From Welwitschia mirabilis (Eukaryota; Gnetophyta; Gnetopsida; Welwitschiales): a stretch of DNA of 38,096 nucleotides. Position numbers and translations under genes: made by a program. This document shows, piece by piece, positions 22,837-32,945 of the stretch. Below the pieces are notes generated by a model. The model saw only the letters and a program-made list of their open reading frames with translations. It had not been told where the DNA came from and did not search any database. The stretch lies in the NCBI GenBank assembly GCA_051453625.1, contig JBOZIK010000001.1:158911193-158949288 (forward strand). Direction: 5' to 3'. How positions within the stretch are numbered: the stretch's first letter is position 1; each line of letters starts with the position of its first letter.

Positions 22837-23004
22837 TGCTAAGGCTAGTATACACCATGGTCCCACATCTAGGGATATGTAAAAACCCTAGTGATGTGCT
22901 TGCCTATTCAAGCAAGCTCTTTGTTGAATAAGAAAGAGGAGAAATAAAATTTTGATTTGGAAATCTTATGCCTCTCCATTTTTTGGCATTCTTATTTCCT
23001 AACA
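22837..23004 (+). repeat. Copia outer 5' LTR (168 bp)
   Basis: It begins TGCTAAGG and ends CCTAACA. It contains a hairpin (arms GCTTGC 22898-22903 and GCAAGC 22912-22917) around a TATA-like CTATTCAA and an AATAAA at 22943-22948. It is 87.5% identical to the far LTR by hand count and clearly closer to it than to the middle LTR. Confidence 0.9.
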
Positions 23005-23006
23005 AG

Positions 23007-23018
23007 TGGTACTAGAGC
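23007..23018 (+). promoter_or_regulatory. Primer binding site, initiator tRNA-Met type
   Basis: TGGTACTAGAGC, two bases after the LTR end, matches the usual plant copia primer site complementary to initiator tRNA-Met with a small shift in the middle (ACT for ATC). It places the LTR boundary and marks the start of the leader. Confidence 0.8.
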
Positions 23019-23299
23019 TTCTAGGCTAGGGTGCTTGAAGCTTCTTGGCAACTCCTAAAGCACCTGTGCTTCTTGTTACTTCTTACCTACCCTTGAAGGC
23101 TTTGCATTTCTTTTGCATGTTTGATATGCTTAGCACTTTGCTTAAGTTTTTTGTTTTATTCTAAATCTATTTTTTGTAAAGATTCTACAGTTTTTTCTTT
23201 TTATGTAATATTATTGCATCTTCTACTATTTTCTTGCATTATCTCTATAAATATCATGGGGAGCTTGTGGCTTCTTTCAGATCTATTTAGATGAGTGTT

Positions 23300-24215
23300 T
23301 GAACTTCAAAGATATTTAGATGATTGTTTGATTCCTAATATCAGCACTCCAGCACCTATTCTCTGTCCCACTTCTGTGATCATCTAACAACTGCAGTTCT
23401 ACTTCTGCCTTCATTGATGTCCATCTCATGTGCCTGACTGCATCTCCACTGGTTAGCAGTGCATAACACAGGCTCTTAGCATTGTTGCTTGCTTTGTAAT
23501 CCATGCTAGCGTGGTCTCTTCTTGCAATTGTACTCATGGCTCATGTGTTCTTTACAGTCAGTTTACAAGCTCACCTGCTCATTGCCTCTACCTACTACCA
23601 GTTGCCACCTGATCGTAGCTACTTGCCAAGCTCTTATTTAAGCTAGAGACTATGCCACTTGTAGTGCACCTCCTAGTGCCTATGTGCTTGCTCACTTGCA
23701 CTGCTTTCCGGTGCTCCTGCTTAACCCCATCAGATCCGCCTCGTTTGTAATAGTGACCACTAATCTCTTCCATTGTTTGCTATCCTACAACTTATGTTTC
23801 TTGCTCAATAGCTCATGCTATGTTCGCAGTTGGTTCTCATAATGTCTCAGCCTCACCCCGTACTCCCACTCAGTAGCTCCTACTTTAGATACTCTTGAAC
23901 AACTGCTATGCTCATGCTCGATTGTCTTCAGCTCTTAAGAGTCCCATGTTGCTACATCCTTGTGATCTGCTACCGTTCTCATGCTAACTCTAGCTGCTGA
24001 TGATCTATTGGCTACTACCATTCTCACTTGATTATTCCTATTGGCTCCTACCATGCCTCTGTTCCTATGCTCTTCCACCTCATAGATTCTACCTACGTGC
24101 TAGCACGAGACCACCTTCTTACACCACTTGCCAACCAACTATGGCTCTCCTCTGTTTATGAGCTCTCTCATGCAATCAGCCTGCATTTATATATACAACT
24201 ATTACATGAGTTTTA
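23300..24215. other. Block that retains CG, CAG and CTG
   Basis: Compositionally distinct from everything around it. In 23341-23520 I count 12 CAG/CTG against 7 TAG/CTA; in 19561-19740, a decayed stretch, the counts are 3 against 14. CG dinucleotides are also frequent (for example 23700-23750 and 24070-24110). Both strands have open stretches (plus 24028-24216; minus 23773-23588 and 23537-23316), rich in S, L, C, H and T, that resemble no family I know. I see no terminal repeats or target duplication that would mark it as a separate insertion. Confidence 0.65.
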
Positions 24216-24396
24216 ATATATTTTTAGAGTACAATATCAACAATAGACTGATGGTATAAGGGTAAAAATGATTAATTATCAATGGTGTGATATATAGTTT
24301 GATTCTTAGCTATGGAAAATGGACTGCTTTTCTTAAATAAAAATTTATGCTGTTAAGACTTTCAATCCTATGCAGATGCAACATTATTCAGCCATT

Positions 24397-24535
24397 GCCC
24401 ATTCTAGTGCACATATAGTTTAGCTGAGCTATTGCTTACTCATTGTCTAATTTTATGCACATGCAATTTAGCTATCTATTGCTAAGCCATTAGCCCTATT
24501 TTACGCAAATTGGCAGTTTTAGCCATTTTATGCTT
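24397..24535 (+). repeat. Three degenerate ~50-bp repeats
   Basis: Three successive segments share the order ATTGC, then TTCTAG/ATTTTATG/ATTTTACG, then CACAT or similar, then TTTAGC. The copies differ widely, so this was read by eye and is only moderately certain. Confidence 0.55.
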
Positions 24536-24676
24536 TTTTTGGCTTTTTTTTAATTTTTTTGATTTTTTTGGGCATTTTTTCAAACTTCTAAGCCCCTAAC
24601 TTAGTTTTTTATGCATATTTTTTGTGCACTTAAAGGTTTTTAGGCATTGTTTTTGTAAATTATAAGTCTTTAACCT

Positions 24677-25900
24677 TATTTTTGCCCATCAAGTTGAGTT
24701 TGGGATGTGGAGCAAGATCCACTTAACTTAACTAATTTTTGTGATTTGGATAGATTGAGCTAAGTTTAGGATGTTAAGCAAGATCCACTTAACTTGACTA
24801 TACCAAATAAAACCTTGTCCTCATGTGTGTTTTTTGGTGTTTTTCTTCCTTTCTCTTTTTCACATTAAAATTTTAATTTTTTGTGTTTAAGGTTAAAATT
24901 GGAAATTACTTTCATCCCTAAACACATCATATTTTACATAGTAATAAGTTTTGATTGGTATCAAGAATAAGAAGCCTTACATAGATAGAGATCCATGTCA
25001 GGCCACACTGCCCTCTAAGCTTGTTGTGTAGTTTTAAATATCTTAACTATAAAGTTTGACTCCTACGGAGAGCCGTGTCTTTCTTAAGCAAAAACGTTTA
25101 GGATATCTTGAGGTCTAGATTCCCATATATGCCTTGGTAATAAATGGTATATTGGGTGAGGATTGGAGGCATAGTGGTAGGGTCTACTTGGATTTCATCA
25201 CCAAGTTGATAGGGAGTCATAAATGTAATCAATATTAAAATTTATTGACTTCAATGTATAAGTAGACTGCTGACATTACATGGTACTCTTCCTTAAGGGG
25301 AGTATGTAGCTAAGGTAATCAAAACTAGCCAATAATTTGAAAGCCCCTTTGAGGTGATTTACATTTTTATCTTTTTACTTCCTTAGGAGACAAGAGTACC
25401 ACCCTTGGAGAGGACGTGATTACTACCTAGATTTGGGAGCAGATCTTAAAACTGATAAATTTATATTTCATTATCTAATAATCAAATTAGGCTTCTTTGC
25501 ATTAAAATTTACCTCACTTACATTAAGAAATATTTAACAAATTACCTTATTTATTCTTATGTGCATAGGTTTTACATGGTTTACAAGGGATTTTTCTTGA
25601 TTATCACACATTGTGATTTGGATAGATCACTCAAAATTTTTGGGATTGATTCCTTTTCATTGTAACTATACCTTTTTGTCATGACCTTTTTTTCTTTTAA
25701 TTTATTTGCATTATGACTTGAATAGATTTTTTAAACTAGTGGATGAGAGAAAGATCCCTTTCGAGGTGACTATACCATTATCTTTCATTTTTCCCTCTTT
25801 AGATTATTAACGAGTTTTCTTTACGTGTTGGATAGATTGATTTTTTCAGTAGTGAATATGAGTAAGATCCCTCTAGAATTCGACTTTACCTCATAACTTA
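24677..25900 (+). repeat. Dispersed five-copy repeat in the copia leader
   Basis: A unit of about 70 bases reading roughly TTGGATAGATTG, then a variable part, then GAGCAAGATCC, then TTGACTATACC. Copies start near 24677 (partial), 24740, 25612, 25711 and 25824. The first two are adjacent and close (AGCAAGATCCACTTAACTT in both); the last three are spaced about 97 and 113 bases apart and are more worn, the 25612 copy lacking the GATCC core. Confidence 0.65.
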
Positions 25901-25935
25901 TCAACCATTTTCTCTCTCTTTTTCATTATTCATCA

Positions 25936-26840
25936 TGAATTCGACATTGAAAGGTAGATTCTAGATCTTATCAGAGGGCTTTACACTAGTATTGACTACC
26001 AGAATCATTTTAAACTTAGGGTGATCTTGCATGATAATCAGAGTTGGAAGGATTGGAATGAGGATTTTATGTCAACAATGCGGATTTATGGTTTTAATAC
26101 AAATCTCTTTGAAGAAGAGCATGTTACTTTTGAAGATTCAAATAAAGAAAAGGCATGGAAAGACATTGATCACAAGCTCACAGAGATCATGCGAAAATTA
26201 GTGGCTACTGCCTACAAAAAGTTGGTTAATAGAAATCAGTCTTGTTATTTCAACTATTTGTGAAACACCTTTTATATGAAAAATGATCTTGAGTTAATAA
26301 ATCTTAATACAAGCATGAACAACCTTCACTATGAAAGGGATAAAATGCGTCAACTTGTAGCTGAGATCATGGATATTAAAACTAAGGTTGCTGAGATAGA
26401 TCTAACCCAGAAAGTTTGCAGAAATGATCTCAACCTGGTCAGGTATTGTTTGGAAAATCCCTTTCTTTGTAGCACATCCTATCTCTTCATGGAAGTAAGT
26501 GACTACCTAATATGAAGTTTAACATGCTCAGTAAGGATCTTATTGCTATAGAAACTTAGTTTAACTTTTTAGACCCCTTGTCCTTTGATGTGGCTTGGCT
26601 TGCAATCTTTCTCATGCTCATGGATCTCCTCCTAAACATAAGCAGTCTTCTTACAACTCTCATCCATCAAAGGCATCATATCCTGATAAGGGAAAGATTT
26701 TATAAAAATAGCAAAAGAAGACAAAATAGACTCTACCAAACAAAAAGCAAGATCAGTATTCTACTACTGCAATGAAAAACAAATATTAGTGCTCACAATG
26801 TAGAAGAAGTGATCAGACCTCAGATTTTTGTCGGATACCT
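25936..26840 (+). pseudogene. Copia module A gag with zinc knuckle, broken
   Basis: Gag coats the element RNA. The first ATG in a plausible place is at 25936, but a stop and a frame change follow. From 25999 the reading is good: HFKLRVILHDNQSWKDWNED, then a 'UBN2'-type copia gag body (26021-26263 open), then a second open part at 26276-26515. The zinc knuckle at 26790-26831 reads CSQCRRSDQTSDFC, with Q where the histidine of C-x2-C-x4-H-x4-C should be. A stop lies just before the knuckle. Module B encodes the same protein at 30607-31370. Confidence 0.8.
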
Positions 26841-27590
26841 TGGGATAAAATTAAATCTATACCTAAGGCAAATGTAGTTAATAAAGAATCTAAATCCCTT
26901 GATGATTATGATCATTACGAGTCAAATGCAGTTTTTGACAATTCTGACTTTATGGATATGAGTGAGTACATACCTCATGACGAAACTTGGATTCTTGACA
27001 CTGGTGTTAATTGTCACATGACTTATTAACGTGATTATTTCAATGACTTTGTCAAAGCACCAAATTAGGTTTGTTTGAGAAATAGAACTCTAGTTTTAGT
27101 GGAAGGCTATGATTCGGGCACTCTTAACTTGACATCACTCTCTCTATAGACTACTTCTCTTGTTCTGTATGTGCCTTTTTTGAGGTCACATCTTCTATCA
27201 CTTTCCATCTTAGTGTGAGAAGATCACTCAATCTCTATGATAAAGCACTCAGTAGAAATTTTTAATTCCAATCATAAACTAGTTATGTAAGGCTACAAAG
27301 ATGGTAAACTTATTCATTTTCAAGGTTATATCAAAAAGTGTGAGATCACTTGCACTACTTCCGAGCCAAAACCTTTAGGAATTGAGCAATTTAGTGGTCT
27401 AAGCACTCTTAATCATGGTTCACATAGCAATTTAGTAGGTTCTTTGACCAAAGAAGCTGAGACTACCCACAAGCGACATCATAGTACTTGGTCAAAGTAT
27501 ACTCTCTAAGATGTTCATTACAATGAAAAGGGTAAAACTAGAATAAAATATAGCTCACATACAACTCATGATAATGATGTTGATAAGATT
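26841..27590 (+). pseudogene. Copia module A protease and unknown C-terminal part, broken
   Basis: The aspartic protease active site reads WILDTGVNCHMT at 26988-27023, with DTG intact at 26997-27005. The fold continues through LYVP near 27157-27170 and a body to about 27350. After that, where a copia polyprotein would enter the integrase zinc-binding region, the reading is GLSTLNHGSHSNLVGSLTKE and on to about 27590. I do not recognise it, but the same stretch follows the protease in module B. No integrase core or RT follows before the LTR at 28199. Confidence 0.75.
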
Positions 27591-28198
27591 ATTTAATTTT
27601 TACTTGTAAATAAAATTCTTTCATATACATAATTCTACATCATTAATGGATCCAATAAATAAAATAAGAATTATATGCCCTTATAGAAAATGGTAAATGA
27701 GAGTTTTCTTTTAAAATTAAGGAACTTATATAGCATAACATCATTACACCAATACAACCTCTAATCATAGAATTAACAACTACTACTAAAACATAGATAC
27801 GTAGTTAAGAGAGATTCTAGTGTTTCAATCCAAGATTAGATTGACAATGAGTTGAATCAAACTCATTTTTCCTTTATACGTCATGGGCTTCATTTAACAT
27901 TTGAGTCTCTGATTGAAGTTACATCCAGTCTTAGTACTATAAGATGTGTAGTACAAATATAGCTTAGTACTTTAGGTTGTGTAGTAAACATTTTAGCCTA
28001 GTATTATGGGATGTGTAATGCATATGAATAAGCCTATCTACTATGTGATATATATCAATAAATTAACCACTTCTTTTATGAAGTAATTCCCTCATATGGC
28101 AACTCCTTTATAGAGGTTTTATTGTATGCTAAAGATTTTTCTGTGGGCACTCTATCTTTCCCTTAGAAGAGAGCGTATATCCATGTCAAGTAAGAAAT
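27591..28198 (+). other. 3' tail of copia module A
   Basis: Non-coding in appearance. It contains the hairpin array at 27934-28060 and ends in a worn purine tract (CAAGTAAGAAA, about 28187-28197) before the middle LTR. It aligns with 32430-32945 of module B. Confidence 0.65.
27934..28060 (+). repeat. Hairpin array, module A copy
   Basis: Imperfect tandem units 33-36 bases apart. Unit 1 pairs GTACTA (27934-27939) with TAGTAC (27949-27954) around a 9-base loop. Unit 2 is damaged (27967-27987). Unit 3 pairs GTATTA (28001-28006) with TAATGC (28016-28021), with one G-T wobble. Unit 4 is weak. Loops resemble TGGGATGTG. Confidence 0.8.
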
Positions 28199-28362
28199 TG
28201 CTAAGGTTAGAACACACTATTATTTCATGCCTATGCTCGAAAACCCTAGTGGCATGCTTATCTATTTAAACAAGCTCTTTATTAAATAAGAAGAAAAGAA
28301 AATTCAAATTTTTATTTGGAAATCTTATGCTCTTATCTTTTTGACATGCTTGATTACTAATA
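28199..28362 (+). repeat. Middle copia LTR, divergent
   Basis: It begins TGCTAAGG and ends ACTAATA, about 164 bases, in line with the two outer LTRs but only about 70% similar to either by eye. The hairpin around its CTATTTAA is partly lost. It is not followed by a primer site, so it does not start a new complete element. It is the natural 3' LTR of module A, yet its right flank (CCCTT/CCTTC) matches the left target site TTTTC poorly. Confidence 0.8.
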
Positions 28363-28505
28363 CCCTTCACATATACTCTTTAGGTAAAAATCCTTTAATA
28401 GGGATGAGATTTGTCTTAACTAGGCTAATAAGTCAATGATCCCCTAAAAGTACATAAAATGGACTGTGGAGAGATGAAGGGGAAAAATAATATATCCCTT
28501 TTCTA

Positions 28506-28538
28506 AAACCACATAACACTAATCAATTAATGTGGTTT
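28506..28538. repeat. Perfect 9-bp inverted repeat
   Basis: AAACCACAT (28506-28514) and ATGTGGTTT (28530-28538) flank 15 bases. AT-rich surroundings make chance inverted repeats common, but the arms are GC-mixed. Confidence 0.7.
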
Positions 28539-29451
28539 AGTTAACAACATTAGGGCTATGGATGCCTACTAGCAATGTAACTATAATGATCTAATTGTAA
28601 CATGTTTAACTACTTCGAGTTATAAACACTCACTAATAATGAAACATTGATTTCTACATAAAACAACATGCTTAACTCTATTAAAATAAAATGTAATAAC
28701 ACTAGATACTCAATGTGGTTCAAAAGTATAATACTAAGAACATATGCAAAAGTAGAAATAGAAAATAAAGGAACAAAAAGGAATCAATCAAAGGCCTTAT
28801 TTAAAGTATTGTCTCTTAACTTTCATACTTAGAATTTGCATCAATTCCTTAAATTCCTATAAGGCACTTGGCTAAAACTTAACTTTGTTAATATCATAGT
28901 CTACTAAAAATACAAAAATATAATAAAGGAATGATAAATTAGAAAACTTCACTTGTTTTCTTATTGATTTCACTCCATGCAAATATTTTTTTCATTTTGT
29001 TTATCTTGCATTAGTTCATTACATTCCACTTCATATTAATTTTATAAGAAATAACTCCTATGACATGAACTACTCTTATGGATAGTTTTTCCACTTATCA
29101 AATGTTTGGTTGTAAATGGCTTCCCTTTATCCTTAGCTTAATTTACATCATTCTCAATAAAATAACTCTTCATGTTTTATCTAAATCTATATTATTAAAT
29201 TACTTAACATTTTTACCCTAAGCTTTGAGGATAAAGTCAAGTTTTGGTTAGGGAGTATGGCATGTCAATTTTCATTTGGTTTTTACCAAATTTTCTATTT
29301 TGATGCCTTAATCATATAAAATTGGCTATAAAATTTTTTAAGTTATATTATTTTCACACTTAATATGCTTTTGACATAGACAATTTTCCATGTTTAACCA
29401 TTTTGTTACCAAGTTTTCATAAAGAACTACTAAAAGACTAGTTAGAGGATG

Positions 29452-30350
29452 TGTTAAAATGTAAACCTTGACATTTAAATCAAGTGATTCAGTCTAATTT
29501 ATTTAAATGAATACATTAATTTAATTATTTCAATTATAAAATATATCTTCTATTATTTTTAAATTAAAATTAAATTTTATATTTTTATCTATATTAAATT
29601 ATAGATATTTATCCACTTTTGGAACAAATGGCAGAAGATGGATATAATTCCATACAACATCATAATGGAAATGGAGATATGAGGTGGAAACACATAGCAA
29701 AAGAATTTGAAGACATGTGGAAGAGGCATGTGGAGATGGCACTAGAGCTATGTGGTAATCTCCATCAAATTCCATAATACAAGCTTTACCAAATTCTAAA
29801 TGATGAATATTCTATCTAATACTAGAGAATAGAATCTGATCTACCTAATGCTACAAGAAACTTACCTAATACTAAATGAAGAAGATTTTACCTAATGCCA
29901 TAAGCCAAAAATGTAATCACCCATCACCCCCATCTCTTTCTATAATAGGGCCTTGAACCCTTCATTGTATTCATCCTTGCCTTAGAGAACTGAAACACTT
30001 TGAAGTATTAACTTATAATGGCTTTCTAGGTGACTCTTAAGGGAAATAAACTAGTCTTGAGAATTGTCTAAGGAGATCTTCTTCTTTTAACTTTTTTTAC
30101 CATAAGATTATTATTATTTCATAATACAAAAGATATTTTCTTTAATTTTGATTTGTGATTAACATCATAATTGTAATGCTTAGGTGACTTATTTAGTTGT
30201 CAAGTTAGTCTTATTTGTATGAATCACTTTTATAACCTAGTTTTCTAATTTCATAGATCTTAAGTCCTTTAAGAGTTCTTACTTATTATTATTATTATTA
30301 CTATTATTATTATTAGAGTAAATTATTAAGTAATTTCACTAATTATCATA
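29452..30350 (+). repeat. Possible solo LTR
   Basis: It starts TGTTAAAATG, has a TATA-like CTATAATAGG followed about 20 bases later by CATTGTATTC, and could end ATCATACA near 30350. No convincing target duplication is seen and no partner LTR exists in the window, so this is only a suggestion. Confidence 0.25.
30282..30315. repeat. ATT microsatellite
   Basis: About eleven ATT units with one interruption (ACT). Confidence 0.95.
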
Positions 30351-30506
30351 CAGAGAGGAGAATATGCCTCATAACTTGAGCCAAATGCACTTGAGATTTT
30401 GAAGTATTTGCAAGAAAGAATGATAGTATAACATTAGATTGAAGAAGTATTTAAGGATTTACCAACAACATATTGGACGTAGTTTGATTCCCTTCTTTCT
30501 AGATTA

Positions 30507-30606
30507 NNNNNNNNNNNNNNNNNNNNNNNNNNNNNNNNNNNNNNNNNNNNNNNNNNNNNNNNNNNNNNNNNNNNNNNNNNNNNNNNNNNNNNNNNNNNNN
30601 NNNNNN
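30507..30606. other. Assembly gap, 100 N
   Basis: Exactly 100 N, the usual placeholder for a gap of unknown size. It hides the start of module B gag and any 5' LTR or primer site linked to it. Confidence 0.9.
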
Positions 30607-31370
30607 ACAATGTGCATATATGGTTTCGATATAGATTTTTTCAAAATAGAGCATGTTACTCTTCAAGATTCAGATGAAGAAAATACATGGAAATCCATTG
30701 ATTACAAGCTCATAGAGATAATGTGGAAATCAGTGGCTAGTTCACATAAAAAGTTGGTTGATAGAAGTAAGTCTTGTTATACCAATTATGGTGCTTTACA
30801 GAATACCTTTTATGCATATAATAATCTTGAGTTGACCAATCTTATTATAAGTGTAAATAACCTTCACTATGAAAGGGGTAAAATGCGCTAGCTTGCAGCT
30901 CAAATAATGAATATTAAAACAAATATTATTGAGATAGATTCAATCCAAAAAGTTTGCATAGACTATGACAACTTGATTCATTATTATTTAGAGAATCCAT
31001 TTCTTTTTAGCTACATTATATCTCTTCATAGAATAAAGTGGCTATCTAATATAAATTTTGACATGCTCAGTAAGGATCTTATTACTACAAAAGCTTAGTT
31101 TAACTTCTCAAACTCCTTGTCCTCTAACATAGCTTGCAAATTTTCTTATGTTCATGAATCTCCTTCTAAACATGAGTCGTCTTCTCACAACTCTCATCCA
31201 TTAAAGATATCACATCATGATAAGGGTAAGGCTTTATAAAAATAGCAAAAGAAGCCTAATTAGACTTTGCTAAACAACACACAAGTTCAAGATTCTGCTA
31301 CTCCGATAGAAAACAAATATTGATGCTCATGATGTGGAAGAAGTGGTTATACCTTAGAATTTTGTCAAAT
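30607..31370 (+). pseudogene. Copia module B gag with zinc knuckle, broken, 5' part in gap
   Basis: The reading starts straight after the gap with TMCIYGFDIDFFKIEHVTL and matches module A gag for the rest of its length. Open parts are 30607-30891 and 30907-31098, then stops. The knuckle near 31325-31366 reads C, S, stop, C, then GRSGYTLEFC: the histidine is Y and the residue after S is a stop. The same position is Q in module A, so the two lost their histidine independently. Roughly 80% nucleotide identity to module A by eye. Confidence 0.8.
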
Positions 31371-32430
31371 ACCTTGGGATAAGATTAAATCTACACCTAA
31401 AACAAATGCAATTATTAAAGTGTCTAAATCCCTTGATGATGATGAGCATTATAAGTTAAATGAAGTTTTTGACATTTCTGACTTTATGGGTATGAGTGAG
31501 CACATACCTCATGATGAAACTTGGATTTTGAACACTGATGCTAATTATCACATGACTTATCTGCATGATTATTTCGATGAATTTGTCAAAGTATTCAATC
31601 AAGTTTATTAGGTAGATAGAACCATAGTTCCAGTGGAAGGTTATGATTCAATTACTCTTCACTTGACATTGCTCTCTCCATAGACTATTTCTCATGTTCT
31701 GTATGTGCCTTCTTTAAGGTCTTATCTTTTATCACTTTCCACCCTAGTATGAGAAGATCATTCAATTTCTATGACTAAGCAGTGAATGGATATTTTTGAT
31801 TCTGATCATAAACTAGTTATGCAAGGCTATAAAAATGGTAAGCTTATTCATCTTCAAGGTTGTATCAAAAAGCATGAGGTTACTTGCACCACTTCCTCAG
31901 CCAAAATCTTGAATGCTCCAAATCCTATAGTTGAGGGGTGATATGTAGTCACTATTCCTACTCTAGTTTCTTCTATTGGTATAACTTCTTTACAACCTTT
32001 AAGAATTCAGTAACTTTGTGCTTTAGGCACTCTTAGTCATGGTTTCCATAGTAATTTAGCAAGTTCTCTGATCAAACAAGCTGAGACTACTCACAGGAGA
32101 CATCATAGTACTTGATCAAAGTCTACTCTCTAAGATGTTAATCCCAATGAAAAGGGTATGATCCAATATTTAATTTCTGATCATAAACTAACTTCTTTAA
32201 AAGACATCATTTTACATTATCAATGAGTTCAAGTCATAAAAGAACAATACCATAATGAATGTGGCAGGAATATTGTATTCTTATCAGCCGACTAATAAGA
32301 CAGGAGAGCCTTTGCTAAAGGAACACCTGATAGCTTTAATCCTGTGATTAATAACACACATAGATGGCTGTCCTCCCACCTTTTGGAACACTTCGAAACT
32401 TCAGTAAGGGTTCTCTCCTCTTGTAGAAAA
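31371..32430 (+). pseudogene. Copia module B protease and unknown C-terminal part, broken
   Basis: An open stretch at 31420-31611 carries WILNTDANYHMT at 31522-31557: the DTG triad reads NTD, so the protease is dead. The body follows to about 31890, then the part shared with module A (LSHGFHSNLASSLIKQAET near 32030-32090). From about 32240 to 32430 module B has a segment that module A lacks; it reads NECGRNIVFLSAD and then RRAFAKGTPDSFNPVINNTH, interrupted only by two adjacent stops, and keeps CG, CAG and CTG. I do not recognise it. No integrase or RT follows. Confidence 0.75.
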
Positions 32431-32945
32431 TGGTACATGGAAGTTAAGTTATAAAATTAAGGAACTTATACAGCATGAAGTCATTGCACCAATACATCAT
32501 TTGATCATAGAATCAACAATTACTACTCAAAAAAAGATATCTAGTTGGGAGAAGTTTTAATTTTTTAATTCAAGATTGGATTGAAAATGAGTTGATTCAA
32601 ATTCATTTTTATTTTATACATTGATTGCTTCATTTGATTTTTAAGTCTCTAATTAAAGTCACATCTAATCCTAGTACTATGGAATATGTAGTACAAATAT
32701 GGCCTAGTACTATGGGATGTGTAGTACACATTTTGGTCTAGCATTATGGGATGTGTAATGCACAAGAATAAACCTATATGCTATAGAATGTGTAGCAATA
32801 AATTGACTACTTCTTTTATGAAGTAGTTCCCTCACATGAGAACTCCTTTCTAGAGGTTTTATTGTAGGCTGCATTCCCAAGATTTTCCCCTAGGCACTCC
32901 AGTTTTTCTTTGGAAGAAAGCGTATTTCCACATCAAGGGGGTAAT
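32431..32945 (+). other. 3' tail of copia module B, with purine tract
   Basis: Aligns with the tail of module A and holds the hairpin array. The polypurine tract AAGGGGG at 32935-32941 lies four bases before the 3' LTR, the normal place for the plus-strand primer, and is well preserved compared with module A. Confidence 0.75.
32674..32797 (+). repeat. Hairpin array, module B copy
   Basis: Four units, about 33-38 bases apart. Unit 1: GTACTA 32674-32679 with TAGTAC 32689-32694. Unit 2: GTACTA 32707-32712 with TAGTAC 32722-32727. Unit 3: GCATTA 32741-32746 with TAATGC 32756-32761. Unit 4: TGCTA 32779-32783 with TAGCA 32793-32797. Each loop is 9 bases and reads TGGGATGTG or close to it. Arms pair perfectly in all four although their sequence changes. 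Confidence 0.85.

Larger units (their letters stand above)
23019..25935 (+). other. Long leader of the copia element
   Basis: 2.9 kb between PBS and the first gag, unusually long for a copia element. It holds, in order: ordinary sequence to about 23300; a CG- and CAG/CTG-retaining block to about 24215; three degenerate ~55-base repeats (about 24397-24535); T-runs near 24530-24580; and a degenerate five-copy repeat between 24677 and 25900. No protein domain was recognised on either strand. Confidence 0.7.
28363..30506. other. Unassigned interval between middle LTR and module B
   Basis: No domain on either strand. It contains a perfect 9-bp inverted repeat (28506-28514 with 28530-28538), a stretch near 29222-29260 that resembles the sequence ending many plant Ty3 coding regions, a possible LTR-like segment (29452-30350) with CTATAATAGG near 29940-29950, and an ATT microsatellite. 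Where the leader of module B should lie I see no similarity to the leader of module A. Confidence 0.45.

Noticed and set aside
24956-24967. Second tRNA-Met-type primer site (TGGTATCAAGAA)
   Set aside because: The sequence before it does not resemble any LTR in the window, and a partial 12-base match is expected by chance in 10 kb.
28363-28490. Endonuclease-like reading on the minus strand just right of the middle LTR, which would have placed the LINE-2 break there
   Set aside because: The join at 33114 has an exact target duplication, the right spacing and a better reading of the GGDFN-type box. The 28.4-kb reading is short and by chance.
8003-32430. CRISPR-like spacing in the copia repeats
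   Set aside because: Units are degenerate, lie within retrotransposon sequence and lack unique spacers of constant length. The genome is a plant.
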